A stretch of 24,798 nt of DNA from Caulobacterales bacterium 32-69-10 (GCA_002280485.1 NCED01000042.1:1-24798), one strand, 5' to 3'. Shown: positions 1-7,447, numbered from the stretch's first letter. A program made the numbers and translations. Notes: a model not told the origin generated them from the letters alone.

Positions 1-85
1 AGTGGGCCAGCTTTTCGAACAGGGCGGCGTTATCCGGGAAGACTTCCTTCTGGAACTTGACGACACCGGCTGCGAACTTGGGCAT
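1..85 (-). CDS. Beta-carbonic anhydrase, N-terminal fragment (cut by window edge)
   Basis: Only the first 28 codons are present; the gene continues beyond position 1. The peptide begins MPKFAAGVVKFQKEVFPD and continues with an NAALFEKLAH segment. This matches the N-terminal helix of beta-class carbonic anhydrases of the kind that continue with a zinc-binding CxDSR motif, which is not visible here. The enzyme hydrates CO2 to bicarbonate, usually in the cytoplasm. The ATG at 83-85 is preceded by an AGGAAA ribosome-binding site, which supports the start. The call rests on a short fragment, so the family is likely but not proven. Confidence 0.7.
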   Translation of the reverse strand, partial: MPKFAAGVVKFQKEVFPDNAALFEKLAH

Positions 86-117
86 GACTTTTCCTGTTTC
101 TAAGGACCGATCAGGAT

Positions 118-136
118 CCGGCGGTCCCGCCGCCGG
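118..136 (-). other. 7-bp perfect hairpin in the carbonic anhydrase 5' leader
   Basis: CCGGCGG (118-124) and CCGCCGG (130-136) are perfect inverted arms around a 5-base loop, about 35 bases upstream of the carbonic anhydrase start. There is no T-run, so it is not an obvious terminator. It could be an RNA structure in the leader or chance in GC-rich DNA. The rest of the 86-244 gap shows nothing I can name. Confidence 0.25.
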
Positions 137-244
137 GCAGACCAGGACACGCCTCGCAGCCGCGCGCCCGATCGGTGGAATAGGTATCTAAACTCGGCGA
201 CGTTCGGAAGGTTCTCGGTGCGGAATCAACCTTCGCCCCCCGGC

Positions 245-640
245 CTATCCGGCCAGGGTCACGAACATTTCCTGCTCGATCACCCACTGGCCGCCGACCT
301 TGCGCCAGGCGGCGAGGTAGCGCCCGGTCATGTCGGGGCGGCCCAGCCAGCGCCCGGTCCAGCGGCCGGTCTCGGCGGCGCGGTCGCCGCCGGCCGCGAC
401 CTCCACCGTCTCGGCGGCGCGCTCATAGGCGTTGAAGCCGGGCTCGGCGAACTGGGCGGCGAAGGCGGCGATGATGGCGTCCGCACCCGTGATCAGCCCG
501 CCGCCGCCGACGATGACCACGGCGTCATCCGCGAAGAACGGGCGCAGGCGCGCCGCCTGATGCTCCGCGATCAGCCGGTTGGTCAGCTTGCGCCGGGCGC
601 GGATGGCGGCTTCGGCCTCGGTGGCGGTCATGGGCTGCAC
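245..640 (-). CDS. NTF2-like / SnoaL-like (DUF4440-type) small protein
   Basis: A 131-residue protein with the pattern of the NTF2-like cone fold. An N-terminal helix (AIRARRKLTNRLIAEHQAA) is followed by FFADDAVVIVGGGGLITGAD, a helix AIIAAFAAQFAEPGF, and strands ending GRYLAAWRKVGGQWVIEQE. The W-R-K-V-x-G-x-W-x-I ending is typical of DUF4440/SnoaL-like proteins, which range from ketosteroid isomerase-like enzymes to ligand binders; no specific activity can be assigned. The longest frame starts at a GTG (638-640); an ATG three codons later (629-631) is an equally good start, and neither has a strong Shine-Dalgarno. It has no signal peptide. It diverges from the methyltransferase at 724 across an 83-base gap. 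Confidence 0.8.
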   Translation of the reverse strand: MQPMTATEAEAAIRARRKLTNRLIAEHQAARLRPFFADDAVVIVGGGGLITGADAIIAAFAAQFAEPGFNAYERAAETVEVAAGGDRAAETGRWTGRWLGRPDMTGRYLAAWRKVGGQWVIEQEMFVTLAG

Positions 641-723
641 GCTATAGGGGCGGGCGCTCCGGCTTCAAACGGAAAGCCGCCGACCTGTTGCCGAGCGGGG
701 CGTGAGCAGCCTAACTGCCGCCC

Positions 724-1338
724 ATGAACGCGCCATCCATGAACCCCGCCGCCCGCACCGCCCCGTCGACCGCCCGCAACCGCGATCCCATCCTGGAGGT
801 GCTGCGCGAGCGCCTGACCGAGCCCGGCCTGGTGGTCGAGGTGGCCAGCGGGGCGGGGGAGCATGCGGTGCATATGGCCCGCGCCCTGCCGCACCTGACC
901 TGGCAGCCGACCGACCGGGAGGACCTGGCCAGCATCGCCGCGTGGCGCGAGGAGGCGGGCCTGCCGAACCTGCTGGAGCCCCTGGCCCTCGACGCCGGCG
1001 ATCCGGATAGCTGGCCGGTCGACCGGGCCGACGCCATGGTCTGCATCAACATGATCCACATCGCCCCGTGGAGCGCCAGCGAGGGCCTGTTCGCCGGCGC
1101 CGGGCGGGTGCTGCCCACGGGCGGGCGGATCTTCCTCTACGGCCCCTACCGCGAGGCGGGGGTGGAGACGGCGCCGAGCAACGAGGCCTTCGACGTCAGC
1201 CTGAAGGGGCGCGACCCGGCCTGGGGGCTGCGCCACCTGGACGAGGTGGCGGCGCTGGCCGGGCGGCACGGGCTGCAGCTGGCCGAGCGCATCGCCATGC
1301 CGGCCAACAATCTGATCGTGGTGTTCGAGAAGCGCTGA
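724..1338 (+). CDS. DUF938 family SAM-dependent methyltransferase
   Basis: A 204-residue protein with the DUF938 signature. It opens with ARNRDPILEVL, then a glycine-rich SAM-binding loop VVEVASGAGEHAVHMARALP (about residues 37-56), an acidic second motif WQPTDREDLASI, and MVCINMIHIAPW (about residues 104-115), the position of the post-motif II strand. It ends with NNLIVVFEKR. The Rossmann motifs indicate a class I methyltransferase, but the substrate of DUF938 proteins is not known to me. The ATG at 724 has no clear Shine-Dalgarno and an ATG at 739 is a plausible alternative start. The stop overlaps the start of the next gene (TGATG at 1336-1340), so the two are probably translationally coupled. 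Confidence 0.85.
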   Translation: MNAPSMNPAARTAPSTARNRDPILEVLRERLTEPGLVVEVASGAGEHAVHMARALPHLTWQPTDREDLASIAAWREEAGLPNLLEPLALDAGDPDSWPVDRADAMVCINMIHIAPWSASEGLFAGAGRVLPTGGRIFLYGPYREAGVETAPSNEAFDVSLKGRDPAWGLRHLDEVAALAGRHGLQLAERIAMPANNLIVVFEKR

Positions 1339-1601
1339 TGTCCGACGAGATCATCGCCGACCTGGAGCGCCGCATGGCCGAGGCCGTGGCGGCGGACGAC
1401 TTCGAGGCGGCCGCCGACCTGCGCGACGCGATCGAGGCGTTCAAGTCGGGCGGGGCGGGCTCCAAGCTGCGCCGCACCGCCCCTGGCGCCATGGGCCTGG
1501 GCACGAGCGACCCCGCCCACGTGCCGCCCAAGGGCTGGGTCAGGCCGAAGCGGCCGTCCCCCATGGTCGGGTCGCATAAGCCGCGCGGCGGGAAGCGATA
1601 G
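1338..1601 (+). CDS. Small UvrB/UvrC (UVR) motif protein
   Basis: An 87-residue protein. Residues 5-36 (IADLERRMAEAVAADDFEAA followed by ADLRDAIEAFKS) form a UVR motif, the helical hairpin by which UvrB and UvrC contact each other. Here it is the only recognisable domain. The rest is basic and low-complexity (SKLRRTAPGAMGLGTSDP, then VPPKGWVRPKRPSP). The ATG overlaps the upstream methyltransferase stop, pointing to coupled translation. The motif also occurs in proteins with no repair role, for example McsA-like proteins, so a function in nucleotide-excision repair should not be assumed. Its last 62 bases overlap the 3' end of a gene on the opposite strand. Confidence 0.8.
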   Translation: MSDEIIADLERRMAEAVAADDFEAAADLRDAIEAFKSGGAGSKLRRTAPGAMGLGTSDPAHVPPKGWVRPKRPSPMVGSHKPRGGKR

Positions 1602-1851
1602 GCGGGTCCACCGGCTGGCCCGAGGCCAGGGCCTGCAGGCCGAGGCTGGGCGCCCCGGGGCCGCTGTCGCGGCGGATCCGGCACAGGCGCTCGCCGCCCT
1701 TCCACACCTCGACCGCCACGGCGGTCAGGCTGACCAGCATGGCCGCGCGGGCGCGAAGAGCCGCGTCGCCATCGTCCCGCGACTGGCCGATCTCGAAGGT
1801 GTCGACAGAGCCGTCCCTGTTGACGAAGTCGAACCTGTAGCCTGGCTCCAT
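1540..1851 (-). CDS. Small hypothetical protein (possibly DUF6894-like)
   Basis: A 103-residue protein starting MEPGYRFDFVNRDGSVDTFE, followed by a helix DDGDAALRARAAMLVSLTAV and a strand VEVWKGGERLCRIRRD. This strand-helix-strand layout with an x-W-x-G-x-x-x-x-R-I strand resembles small DUF6894-type proteins common in alphaproteobacteria; that is a guess from pattern only. I take the ATG at 1849-1851 because homologous-looking sequence begins there. The frame is open back to 1923, but that extension is basic and nondescript. The C-terminal region (GQPVDPPIASRRAAYATRPW) looks unstructured and its last 62 bases are antisense to the UVR-motif gene. Confidence 0.65.
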   Translation of the reverse strand: MEPGYRFDFVNRDGSVDTFEIGQSRDDGDAALRARAAMLVSLTAVAVEVWKGGERLCRIRRDSGPGAPSLGLQALASGQPVDPPIASRRAAYATRPWGTAASA

Positions 1852-2085
1852 CTTCCACCGCCTCGCTGCGCACCCGTGGGCACGGAATAACCGGGAATCT
1901 GAATGGTTTGACGACAACGCCATCCAATCCTGCCGGGCGAATGCGGGGGCCGGATTAACGGTTGCGGGTTTTTGTTTAATGAGGCTGGGATCGGAGCCGT
2001 GTGACAGTTTGCGCGGCGCCGGCGCCGAATTCGCAGTCAGGCCCGCTTCGGCTAAGCTTCATCGATTCCGTCCCGGAGCGCGTCC

Positions 2086-2814
2086 ATGCCTCGACACCCC
2101 CACCATCCGCCGCGCACCGCCCTGGCCCTGGCCGCCGCCCTGTTGGTCGCTGGGGCGGTTCATGCCGCCGTTCCCGCCGCGACGGAGGGGCCGGACACCC
2201 TGATCGGCGGCCCGGCCGGCGAGACGCTGCAGGGGCGGGGAGGCGGCGATTCGATCCGCGGCATGGACGGCGACGACCGCGTCTTCGGCAACCGCGGCGA
2301 CGACAGCGTCGGCGGCGGTCCCGGCTATGACGAGGTCTACGGCGGTCCGGGCGCCGACCAGGTCAACGGCGGCCAGGGCGACGACACGGTCTCGGGCGAC
2401 CGCGACGACGACACCGTGACCGGCGGGCTGGGGGCCGACCGCTTCCTCTTCGACAACCTGTCCGGCTCGGACACCATCACCGATTTCAGCAGCATCGACG
2501 GCGACCGGATCGAGCTGCCCACGGGCGTCGACTACACCCTCGCCGACACGCCCGCGGGATTGACCATCCAGCTCGGCGGCGGCGGGGGCCGGCTGCTGCT
2601 GGCCGGGACGAAGGCCTCCACCATCGGGGCCTGGCTCGCCACGGCGGCCACGGCGGGCGGACCGCCCAGCCGGCTGCAGCCGGTCGCCCAGCCGCCGCCG
2701 CCGCCCCGCAAGCGGCTGCTGGTGATGATCGTCGTCCTGTCCATCGCCTTCGTGGTCCTGCTTTCGATCGGGCTGGTGCAGCTGGTGCGCGGAGGTCGCG
2801 ACCGGCGACTCTGA
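2086..2814 (+). CDS. RTX (hemolysin-type Ca2+-binding repeat) protein with signal peptide and C-terminal membrane anchor
   Basis: A 242-residue protein. Residues 1-27 form a Sec-type signal peptide (positive start, hydrophobic [13 protein letters not shown], cleavage near VHA-AV). Residues 35-115 contain RTX nonapeptide repeats of the GGxGxDxhx type (for example [20 protein letters not shown]) that should fold as a calcium-bound parallel beta-roll. A serralysin-like capping segment follows ([17 protein letters not shown], then DRIELP). After a proline-rich linker (QPPPPPRKR) comes a single transmembrane helix at about 211-234 and a short basic tail RGGRDRRL. This predicts a periplasm-facing calcium-binding domain tethered to the inner membrane, unlike usual RTX proteins secreted by a type I system. 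GGAG lies upstream of the ATG. The 1852-2085 gap is a divergent intergenic region with AT-rich patches but no promoter I can define. Confidence 0.85.
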   Translation: MPRHPHHPPRTALALAAALLVAGAVHAAVPAATEGPDTLIGGPAGETLQGRGGGDSIRGMDGDDRVFGNRGDDSVGGGPGYDEVYGGPGADQVNGGQGDDTVSGDRDDDTVTGGLGADRFLFDNLSGSDTITDFSSIDGDRIELPTGVDYTLADTPAGLTIQLGGGGGRLLLAGTKASTIGAWLATAATAGGPPSRLQPVAQPPPPPRKRLLVMIVVLSIAFVVLLSIGLVQLVRGGRDRRL

Positions 2815-2873
2815 GAGAGGGCGTCTGTGAGGGCGCCCGATTCGGGTCTAGGCTGGGCGCGGAGGTCCGCCCC

Positions 2874-3716
2874 ATGAACGCTCACGTCGCCCTGCCGCCT
2901 GTCGCCGCCGCCGCCGATCACCCGGAACGGCAGTACCTCGCCCTCCTGGCCGACATCATCGACAACGGCGTCCAGCGCGGCGACCGCACCGGTACGGGCA
3001 CCCTGGGGGTGTTCGGCCGCCAGATGCGCTTTGACCTGGCCCAGGGCTTCCCCCTGCTGACCACCAAGAAGCTGCACTGGCGCTCCATCGTGGTGGAGCT
3101 GCTGTGGTTCCTGCGCGGCGACACCAATGTGCGCTGGCTGCAGGAGCGCGGCTGCAAGATCTGGGACGAGTGGGCCGACGCGGAGGGCGAGCTCGGCCCC
3201 GTCTACGGCAAGCAGTGGCGCTCCTGGGCCGCGCCGGACGGCCGCTCCATCGACCAGGTCGAAAAGCTGCTGCACGGGCTGAAGGCCAATCCGAACAGCC
3301 GCCGCCACATCGTCTCGGCCTGGAACCCGGCGGATGTGGACGATATGGCCCTGCCGCCGTGCCACTGCCTGTTCCAGTTCTTCGTCGCCAACGGAAAGCT
3401 CAGCTGCCAGCTGTACCAGCGCTCGGCCGACGTCTTCCTGGGCGTGCCGTTCAACATCGCTTCCTACGCCCTGCTCACCCACATGATCGCGCAGGTGGTC
3501 GGGCTGCAGCCGGGCGAGTTCGTGCACACCTTCGGCGACGCCCACCTCTATCTGAACCACTTGGATCAGGCCCGGCTGCAGCTCAGCCGTGAGCCCCGCC
3601 CCCTGCCGCGGCTGGTCATGGCGCCCCGGACCGACCTCTTCGCCTTCGAGCCCGAGGATGTCGTCATCGAGGGCTATGAGCCCCATCCGCACATCAAGGC
3701 CGCGGTGGCGGTATGA
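2874..3716 (+). CDS. thyA: Thymidylate synthase
   Basis: ThyA methylates dUMP to dTMP with 5,10-methylene-THF, releasing dihydrofolate. The 280-residue protein is slightly longer than the 264 of E. coli because of about 16 extra N-terminal residues. Visible landmarks are [20 protein letters not shown] (phosphate-binding arginine loop), [20 protein letters not shown], the catalytic cysteine in [12 protein letters not shown] (about Cys163), the dUMP-binding [20 protein letters not shown], and the folate-binding [10 protein letters not shown]. The C-terminus ends with KAAVAV, as expected for the mobile C-terminal tail. GGAGG at 2861-2865 lies 8 bases before the ATG. The stop overlaps the ATG of an 18-codon ORF that leads to folA, the enzyme that recycles the product of this reaction. 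Confidence 0.97.
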   Translation: MNAHVALPPVAAAADHPERQYLALLADIIDNGVQRGDRTGTGTLGVFGRQMRFDLAQGFPLLTTKKLHWRSIVVELLWFLRGDTNVRWLQERGCKIWDEWADAEGELGPVYGKQWRSWAAPDGRSIDQVEKLLHGLKANPNSRRHIVSAWNPADVDDMALPPCHCLFQFFVANGKLSCQLYQRSADVFLGVPFNIASYALLTHMIAQVVGLQPGEFVHTFGDAHLYLNHLDQARLQLSREPRPLPRLVMAPRTDLFAFEPEDVVIEGYEPHPHIKAAVAV

Positions 3717-3769
3717 GCCGGGCCGACCTGGACCGGAAGGCCCCCTCTGACGAAATGGTTGTGGCGTGA
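3713..3769 (+). CDS. 18-codon ORF bridging thyA and folA by overlaps at both ends
   Basis: ATG at 3713-3715 overlaps the thyA stop (ATGA at 3713-3716). The frame encodes [18 protein letters not shown] and stops at 3767-3769, overlapping the GTG start of folA (GTGA at 3766-3769). folA has no Shine-Dalgarno at normal distance, so translation through this ORF and re-initiation is an attractive way to start folA. It may be a functional microprotein, a coupling device with no protein role, or a remnant of a longer gene. I recognise no family. The overlaps are directly seen; translation is inferred. Confidence 0.45.
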   Translation: MSRADLDRKAPSDEMVVA

Positions 3770-4281
3770 GCGTACCCATCCTGACCGTCGGCCCCGTCGC
3801 GCGCGCCCGCAACGGGGTGATCGGGCGCGCCGGCGGCCTGCCGTGGCGGCTGAAGTCGGACCTCGCCCTCTTCAAGCAGCTGACCCTGTTCAAGCCGGTG
3901 ATCATGGGCCGCAAGACCTGGGACAGCCTGCCCAAGCGGCCCCTGCCCGGGCGGCTGAACATCGTGCTGTCCCGCGACGGGACCTTCGAGCCCCACGGGG
4001 CCATTGTGTGCGAGCAGTTCCGCGAGGCTTTCGAGATCGCCCGCGAGCAGGCGGCCGAGGACGGCGCCGAGGAGATCTGCGTCATCGGCGGCGTGGCCCT
4101 GTTCGAGGCCGCCCTGCCCAAGGCCCGGCGCATCTACCTCACCGAGGTGGAGGCCGAGGTCGAGGGCGACGTGGTCTTCCCGCCGTTCGACGAGAGCGAG
4201 TGGAAGGAAGTGCGGCGCGAACACCACGCGCCCCAGGAAGGCGACGACCACCCCTTCACCTTTCGGGTGCTGGAGCGGTAA
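3766..4281 (+). CDS. folA: Dihydrofolate reductase
   Basis: FolA reduces dihydrofolate to tetrahydrofolate with NADPH and is the target of trimethoprim. The 171-residue protein has the family motifs in order: ARNGVIGRAGGLPWRLKSDL with the catalytic acidic residue in the SDL segment, VIMGRKTWDSLP (NADPH adenosine-phosphate site), GRLNIVLSR, EICVIGGVALFEAAL (nucleotide-binding glycine pair) and RIYLTEVEAEVEGDVVFPPF. The start is a GTG whose last two bases are part of the stop of the preceding 18-codon ORF. Upstream sequence offers no well-spaced ribosome-binding site, which suggests coupling to thyA. It lies directly after thyA, matching the linked chemistry. Confidence 0.96.
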   Translation: MSVPILTVGPVARARNGVIGRAGGLPWRLKSDLALFKQLTLFKPVIMGRKTWDSLPKRPLPGRLNIVLSRDGTFEPHGAIVCEQFREAFEIAREQAAEDGAEEICVIGGVALFEAALPKARRIYLTEVEAEVEGDVVFPPFDESEWKEVRREHHAPQEGDDHPFTFRVLER

Positions 4282-4319
4282 AACTCCCGCCTTGCCGGGG
4301 GGCGTTAGGAGATAGAGCG

Positions 4320-4706
4320 ATGCTCGCCGCGATCCTGGCCGCCGTGCTGGCGGCCCTGCCGCAGCCCCCCACCCTCGACACGCGCCAGGGCGACTGGATC
4401 ATCGTCACCGCCGATCGGGTGGTCGCGCCCGAGAACATGCCCGGCGAATGTTTCGTCCAGGCCAAGGTCGACCAGGTGGTGCACGGCGAGAACTTCCGCG
4501 TCGGCCAGCGCGTCGCCCTGGTCGTGCCCTGCCGCCAGGGCGGCCTGGAGCCGACCGTGGCGATCCTCGGCCAGGCCCCGCCCACCATCCAGACCCTGCG
4601 CACGCAAAAGCGCGCCCTCGTCCACCTCGACGCCGGCGGCCGCGTGCTGCGCAACGGCTACTACGCCCTCAGCCAGGCGATCCCGCTCGCGCCGGCGCTG
4701 AGCTAG
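4320..4706 (+). CDS. Small exported hypothetical protein
   Basis: A 128-residue protein. Residues 1-13 (MLAAILAAVLAAL) are a short hydrophobic start, so it is probably exported or membrane-tethered. The mature part has two cysteines (PGECFVQ and VVPCRQGG) that could form a periplasmic disulfide, and beta-rich segments (DWIIVTADRVVAPENM, VGQRVALVVPC). I do not recognise the family. The ATG is well supported by AGGAGAT (4307-4313) with 7-base spacing. It follows folA by 38 bases and probably shares its transcript, but nothing in the sequence suggests a folate role. A 153-base palindromic repeat starts 12 bases after its stop. Confidence 0.8.
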   Translation: MLAAILAAVLAALPQPPTLDTRQGDWIIVTADRVVAPENMPGECFVQAKVDQVVHGENFRVGQRVALVVPCRQGGLEPTVAILGQAPPTIQTLRTQKRALVHLDAGGRVLRNGYYALSQAIPLAPALS

Positions 4707-4717
4707 GGCGCGCTCTT

Positions 4718-4870
4718 CCCCTCCCCCTGGAGGGGAGGGCGACTCGGCGAAGCCGAGCGGGGCGGGGGGATGTTTCAGCCCGCACCACTTTTCAAACCAA
4801 CGCACTCTCCGCTGGCGTCCCCCCACCCCGCGGGGCTGGCGCCCCGTCGCCCTCCCCTCGAGGGGGAGGG
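4718..4870. repeat. Composite palindromic repeat, copy 1 (type A)
   Basis: Outer arms CCCTCCCCCTGGAGGGGAGG and its inverted partner enclose two inner hairpins and a spacer of about 50 bases. The left inner hairpin (CTCGGCGAAGCCGAG) contains a GANTC site (GACTC, 4741-4745), a CcrM methylation target in Caulobacter-like bacteria. The spacer has a conserved left edge (GGGGGGATG) and right edge (CTCTCCGCTGGCG). It lies between convergent genes and could form a strong hairpin that ends transcription from both sides, though no T-tract is present. Long intergenic repeats with CcrM sites are known in Caulobacter (from memory). Confidence 0.9.
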
Positions 4871-4881
4871 AAAGTGGAGCC

Positions 4882-6087
4882 CTAGTCCTCGAACACGATG
4901 GTGGGCGCGGGCTTGGACGCGTCCGCCCCGGCCAGCCGCTCTGCGACCTGCTCGGCGATGTGCATGAAGGCCTTGGCGCTGGGGCTGTCGGGCTTGGCGG
5001 CCACGATGGGGCGGCCGTCGTCGCAGGCTTCGCGCAGGGCGATGTCGATGGGCACCTCGCCGAGGAAGGGCACGCCCATCTTTTCGGCCGTGGCCTTCGC
5101 GCCGCCATGGCCGAAGATCGGGATGGGCGCGCCGGTGGTCGGGTCGGGGAAGTAGGACATGTTCTCCACCACCCCCAGGATCGGGGTCGCGGTCTTCTCG
5201 AACATGGCCGCCCCGCGCCGCACGTCGATCAGCGCCACCTCCTGCGGGGTCGAGACCAGGACCGCCCCGGCCAAGGCCACCCGCTGAACGAGGGAAAGCT
5301 GGATGTCGCCGGTGCCGGGGGGCATGTCGACGACCAGCACGTCGAGGGGCTCGGCCTCGTTTCCCCACGCCACGTCGTTGAGCAGCTGGTTCAGGGCCGA
5401 CGAGGCCATCGGCCCGCGCCAGATCATCGGGGCGCCCTCGTCGACCAGGAAGCCGATCGAGATGGCCTTGATCCCCCACGCCTCCAGCGGCACCAGCTTC
5501 TTGTCCGCATTGGTCTGCGGGCCGTCGTCGATGCCCAGCATCTTGGGGGCCGAGGGGCCATAGACGTCGGCGTCGAGCAGGCCGATGCGCAGGCCGAGCC
5601 GGGCCAGGGCGACGGCCAGGTTCACCGCCACGGTGGACTTGCCCACCCCGCCCTTGGCCGAGGACACCGCCAGCACCTGTTTCACATGCGGCGGCTTCAG
5701 CGCGCCTTCGGGGGCCTTGGGGATCGCCTGGCTCTGGGCGTCGGCCGACAGTCGCGCGCCCTTGCGCACGCGCACCGTACCCGGCGCGGGGGCGTAGGGC
5801 GCCGCCCCGCCTTCTTCCGCCGTCAGCACCACCTGGGCCTTTTCGACCCCCGGCACGGTGCGCAGCGCGGCTTCGGCCGCATCGCGGATCTGCGCGTAGA
5901 GCCGCACGTCGGCGGGGGGAACTTCCAGCATGAAGCCGGCGCGGCCCGGCCCGATGGCCAGGCCGTGCACCAGGCCGGCGGCCACCAGGCCCTGCCCCGA
6001 CTTGGGGTCGCGCACCTGATTCAGGGCGGCGATAATGGCGGCGCGGTCGGGGGAAGCGGCGGCGCGGGTGGGGGTGTCGTCAGTCAC
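4882..6087 (-). CDS. mrp: Mrp/ApbC/NBP35-family iron-sulfur cluster carrier ATPase
   Basis: A 401-residue P-loop ATPase of the Mrp/ApbC/NBP35 family, which carries Fe-S clusters to target proteins in the cytoplasm. Residues 15-95 are a MIP18/DUF59 domain (AIIAALNQVRDPKSG). A basic linker leads to the deviant Walker A loop AVSSAKGGVGKSTVAVNLAV, then LLDADVYGPSAPKMLG, the Walker B-like VLVVDMPPGTGD, and SYFPDPTTGAPIPIFGHGGA. In E. coli-type Mrp proteins this last region carries a CxxC motif that binds the cluster; here both cysteines are missing. I believe cysteine-free versions occur in other alphaproteobacteria. The start is a GTG (6085-6087) without a Shine-Dalgarno. It diverges from hflK. 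Confidence 0.93.
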   Translation of the reverse strand: MTDDTPTRAAASPDRAAIIAALNQVRDPKSGQGLVAAGLVHGLAIGPGRAGFMLEVPPADVRLYAQIRDAAEAALRTVPGVEKAQVVLTAEEGGAAPYAPAPGTVRVRKGARLSADAQSQAIPKAPEGALKPPHVKQVLAVSSAKGGVGKSTVAVNLAVALARLGLRIGLLDADVYGPSAPKMLGIDDGPQTNADKKLVPLEAWGIKAISIGFLVDEGAPMIWRGPMASSALNQLLNDVAWGNEAEPLDVLVVDMPPGTGDIQLSLVQRVALAGAVLVSTPQEVALIDVRRGAAMFEKTATPILGVVENMSYFPDPTTGAPIPIFGHGGAKATAEKMGVPFLGEVPIDIALREACDDGRPIVAAKPDSPSAKAFMHIAEQVAERLAGADASKPAPTIVFED

Positions 6088-6103
6088 GGTTTAGCCATCC
6101 GCC

Positions 6104-6132
6104 TTGCAGAATAAAGGGTCGCGCTTCATATC
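6104..6132 (+). promoter_or_regulatory. Candidate promoter for hflKC
   Basis: TTGCAG (6104-6109) and CATATC (6127-6132) are separated by 17 bases in the 79-base gap between mrp and hflK. The same bases read as a loose sigma-32-like pair (CTTGCA ... TTCATAT). Each match is only partial, so this is a candidate only. Confidence 0.3.
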
Positions 6133-6166
6133 CCGAGTTGCCCAAGGGCGCGAGGACAGCCGATCG

Positions 6167-7447
6167 ATGCCGTGGAACGATAACAGCAACCCGGGCCCAT
6201 GGGGCTCCGCAGGCGGCGGACCCAAGGGCGGCGGCGACTCCGACAAGGGCGCTAACGGGGGCGGCGGCGACAAGAACGAACCGCGCAAGGGCAGCCCCTG
6301 GGGCCCGCCCGGCGGCGGCTCCGGCGGAAAACCTCCGGGAGGCGGCGGCGGTGGCGGAGGCCCGCGGCGGCCCGGCTCCGGCCCCGGCGGGCCGAACCGC
6401 CCGCCGATGAAGGCCCCGGACTTCGAAGACCTGATGCGCCAGATCGGCGACCGTTTCCGCGGCCGGTTCAGCGGCCCCGGCGGCCGGCCCCGCGCCGGCG
6501 TGCTGGCGGCGATCGGCGGCGTCGCGTTCTGCGCCTGGGCCCTGACCGGCATCTATATGGTCCAGCCCGACCAGGCGGCGGTGGTGATCCGCTTCGGCGC
6601 CTTCGCCCGCTCGGAAGGCCCCGGCCTGCGCTACCACCTGCCCGCGCCGATCGAGAGCGTCGAGAAGGTCTCGGTCACCAACCTCAACCGTCTCGACGTG
6701 GGCGGCAACTCGGGCACCGATATCCCCGAGGAGAGCCTGATGCTCACCGGCGACGAGAATATCGTCGACCTGAACTTCTCGGTGCAGTGGCGCGTCTCCG
6801 ACGCCGCCAACTACCTGTTCCGCATCGACGACCCGGAAGCCGCGGTGAAGATGACCGCCGAAAGCGCCATGCGCGAGGTGATCGGCAAGGCCAATCTGCA
6901 GCAGATCCTCACCACGGGCCGCGGCCAGGTCCAGTCCCAGGCCGCCGAGCTGATGCAGCGCACCCTCGACGCCTGGGGCGCAGGGGTGTCCATCGTCGAG
7001 GTGCAGATCCGCACCGCCAACCCGCCGCAGGAGGTGATCGCCGCCTTCCGTGAAGTGGCCAACGCCGGCCAGGACGCCGAGGCCGCCGTCAATGAGGCCA
7101 ACACCTATCGCAACCGGGTGATCAACGAGGCCAAGGGCGACGCCGCCCGCATCGTCCAGGCCTCCCAGGCCTATCGCGAGCAGGTGGTCCTGGAGGCCCA
7201 GGGCGAGGCCGACCGCTTCGCCGCCATCGAGGCCGAGTACCGCAAGGCCCCGGCCGTGACCCGTCAGCGCCTCTACACCGAGACCATGGAGCGCATCCTG
7301 CGCAACTCGAACAAGGTGGTGATCGACACGCCGGCGGGCGGCACCGCCCCCATCGTCCTGCCGCCGGATCTGCTCAGGAGCCGGACCCAGGCGCCCTCCG
7401 TGGCCGCGCCCGCCGCGACCGAACAGCCCCGTGAGGCCACCCGATGA
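6167..7447 (+). CDS. hflK: HflK, SPFH-domain modulator of the FtsH protease
   Basis: HflK and HflC form a large membrane complex around FtsH and influence its degradation of membrane proteins. The 426-residue protein starts MPWNDNSNPGPWGS, typical of HflK. Then come about 90 Gly/Pro-rich residues, a single transmembrane helix (about 110-130, GVLAAIGGVAFCAWALTGIY), and an SPFH/band-7 domain beginning VQPDQAAVVIRFGAF. The coiled-coil region includes NEANTYRNRVINEAKGDAAR and EQVVLEAQGEADRFAAIEAE. The chosen ATG (6167) is preceded by GAGGA at 6152-6156; an in-frame extension upstream to 6104 has no HflK-like sequence. The stop overlaps the hflC start (ATGATGA), indicating translational coupling. 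Confidence 0.95.
   Translation: MPWNDNSNPGPWGSAGGGPKGGGDSDKGANGGGGDKNEPRKGSPWGPPGGGSGGKPPGGGGGGGGPRRPGSGPGGPNRPPMKAPDFEDLMRQIGDRFRGRFSGPGGRPRAGVLAAIGGVAFCAWALTGIYMVQPDQAAVVIRFGAFARSEGPGLRYHLPAPIESVEKVSVTNLNRLDVGGNSGTDIPEESLMLTGDENIVDLNFSVQWRVSDAANYLFRIDDPEAAVKMTAESAMREVIGKANLQQILTTGRGQVQSQAAELMQRTLDAWGAGVSIVEVQIRTANPPQEVIAAFREVANAGQDAEAAVNEANTYRNRVINEAKGDAARIVQASQAYREQVVLEAQGEADRFAAIEAEYRKAPAVTRQRLYTETMERILRNSNKVVIDTPAGGTAPIVLPPDLLRSRTQAPSVAAPAATEQPREATR

Noticed and set aside
2815..2873. Terminator between the RTX gene and thyA
   Set aside because: A weak GGGCG/CGCCC hairpin is present but with a 10-base loop and no T-tract.
2532..4133. 533-codon open frame on the minus strand opposite thyA and folA
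   Set aside because: ThyA and FolA are unmistakable on the plus strand; the opposite frame has no recognisable motif.
4718..4870. CRISPR array or insertion sequence at the repeated palindromes
   Set aside because: Copies are kilobases apart, are palindromic, and contain no direct repeat-spacer series and no transposase frame.
4960..6114. 384-codon plus-strand frame opposite mrp
   Set aside because: Shadow of mrp, whose P-loop and family motifs fix the coding strand.
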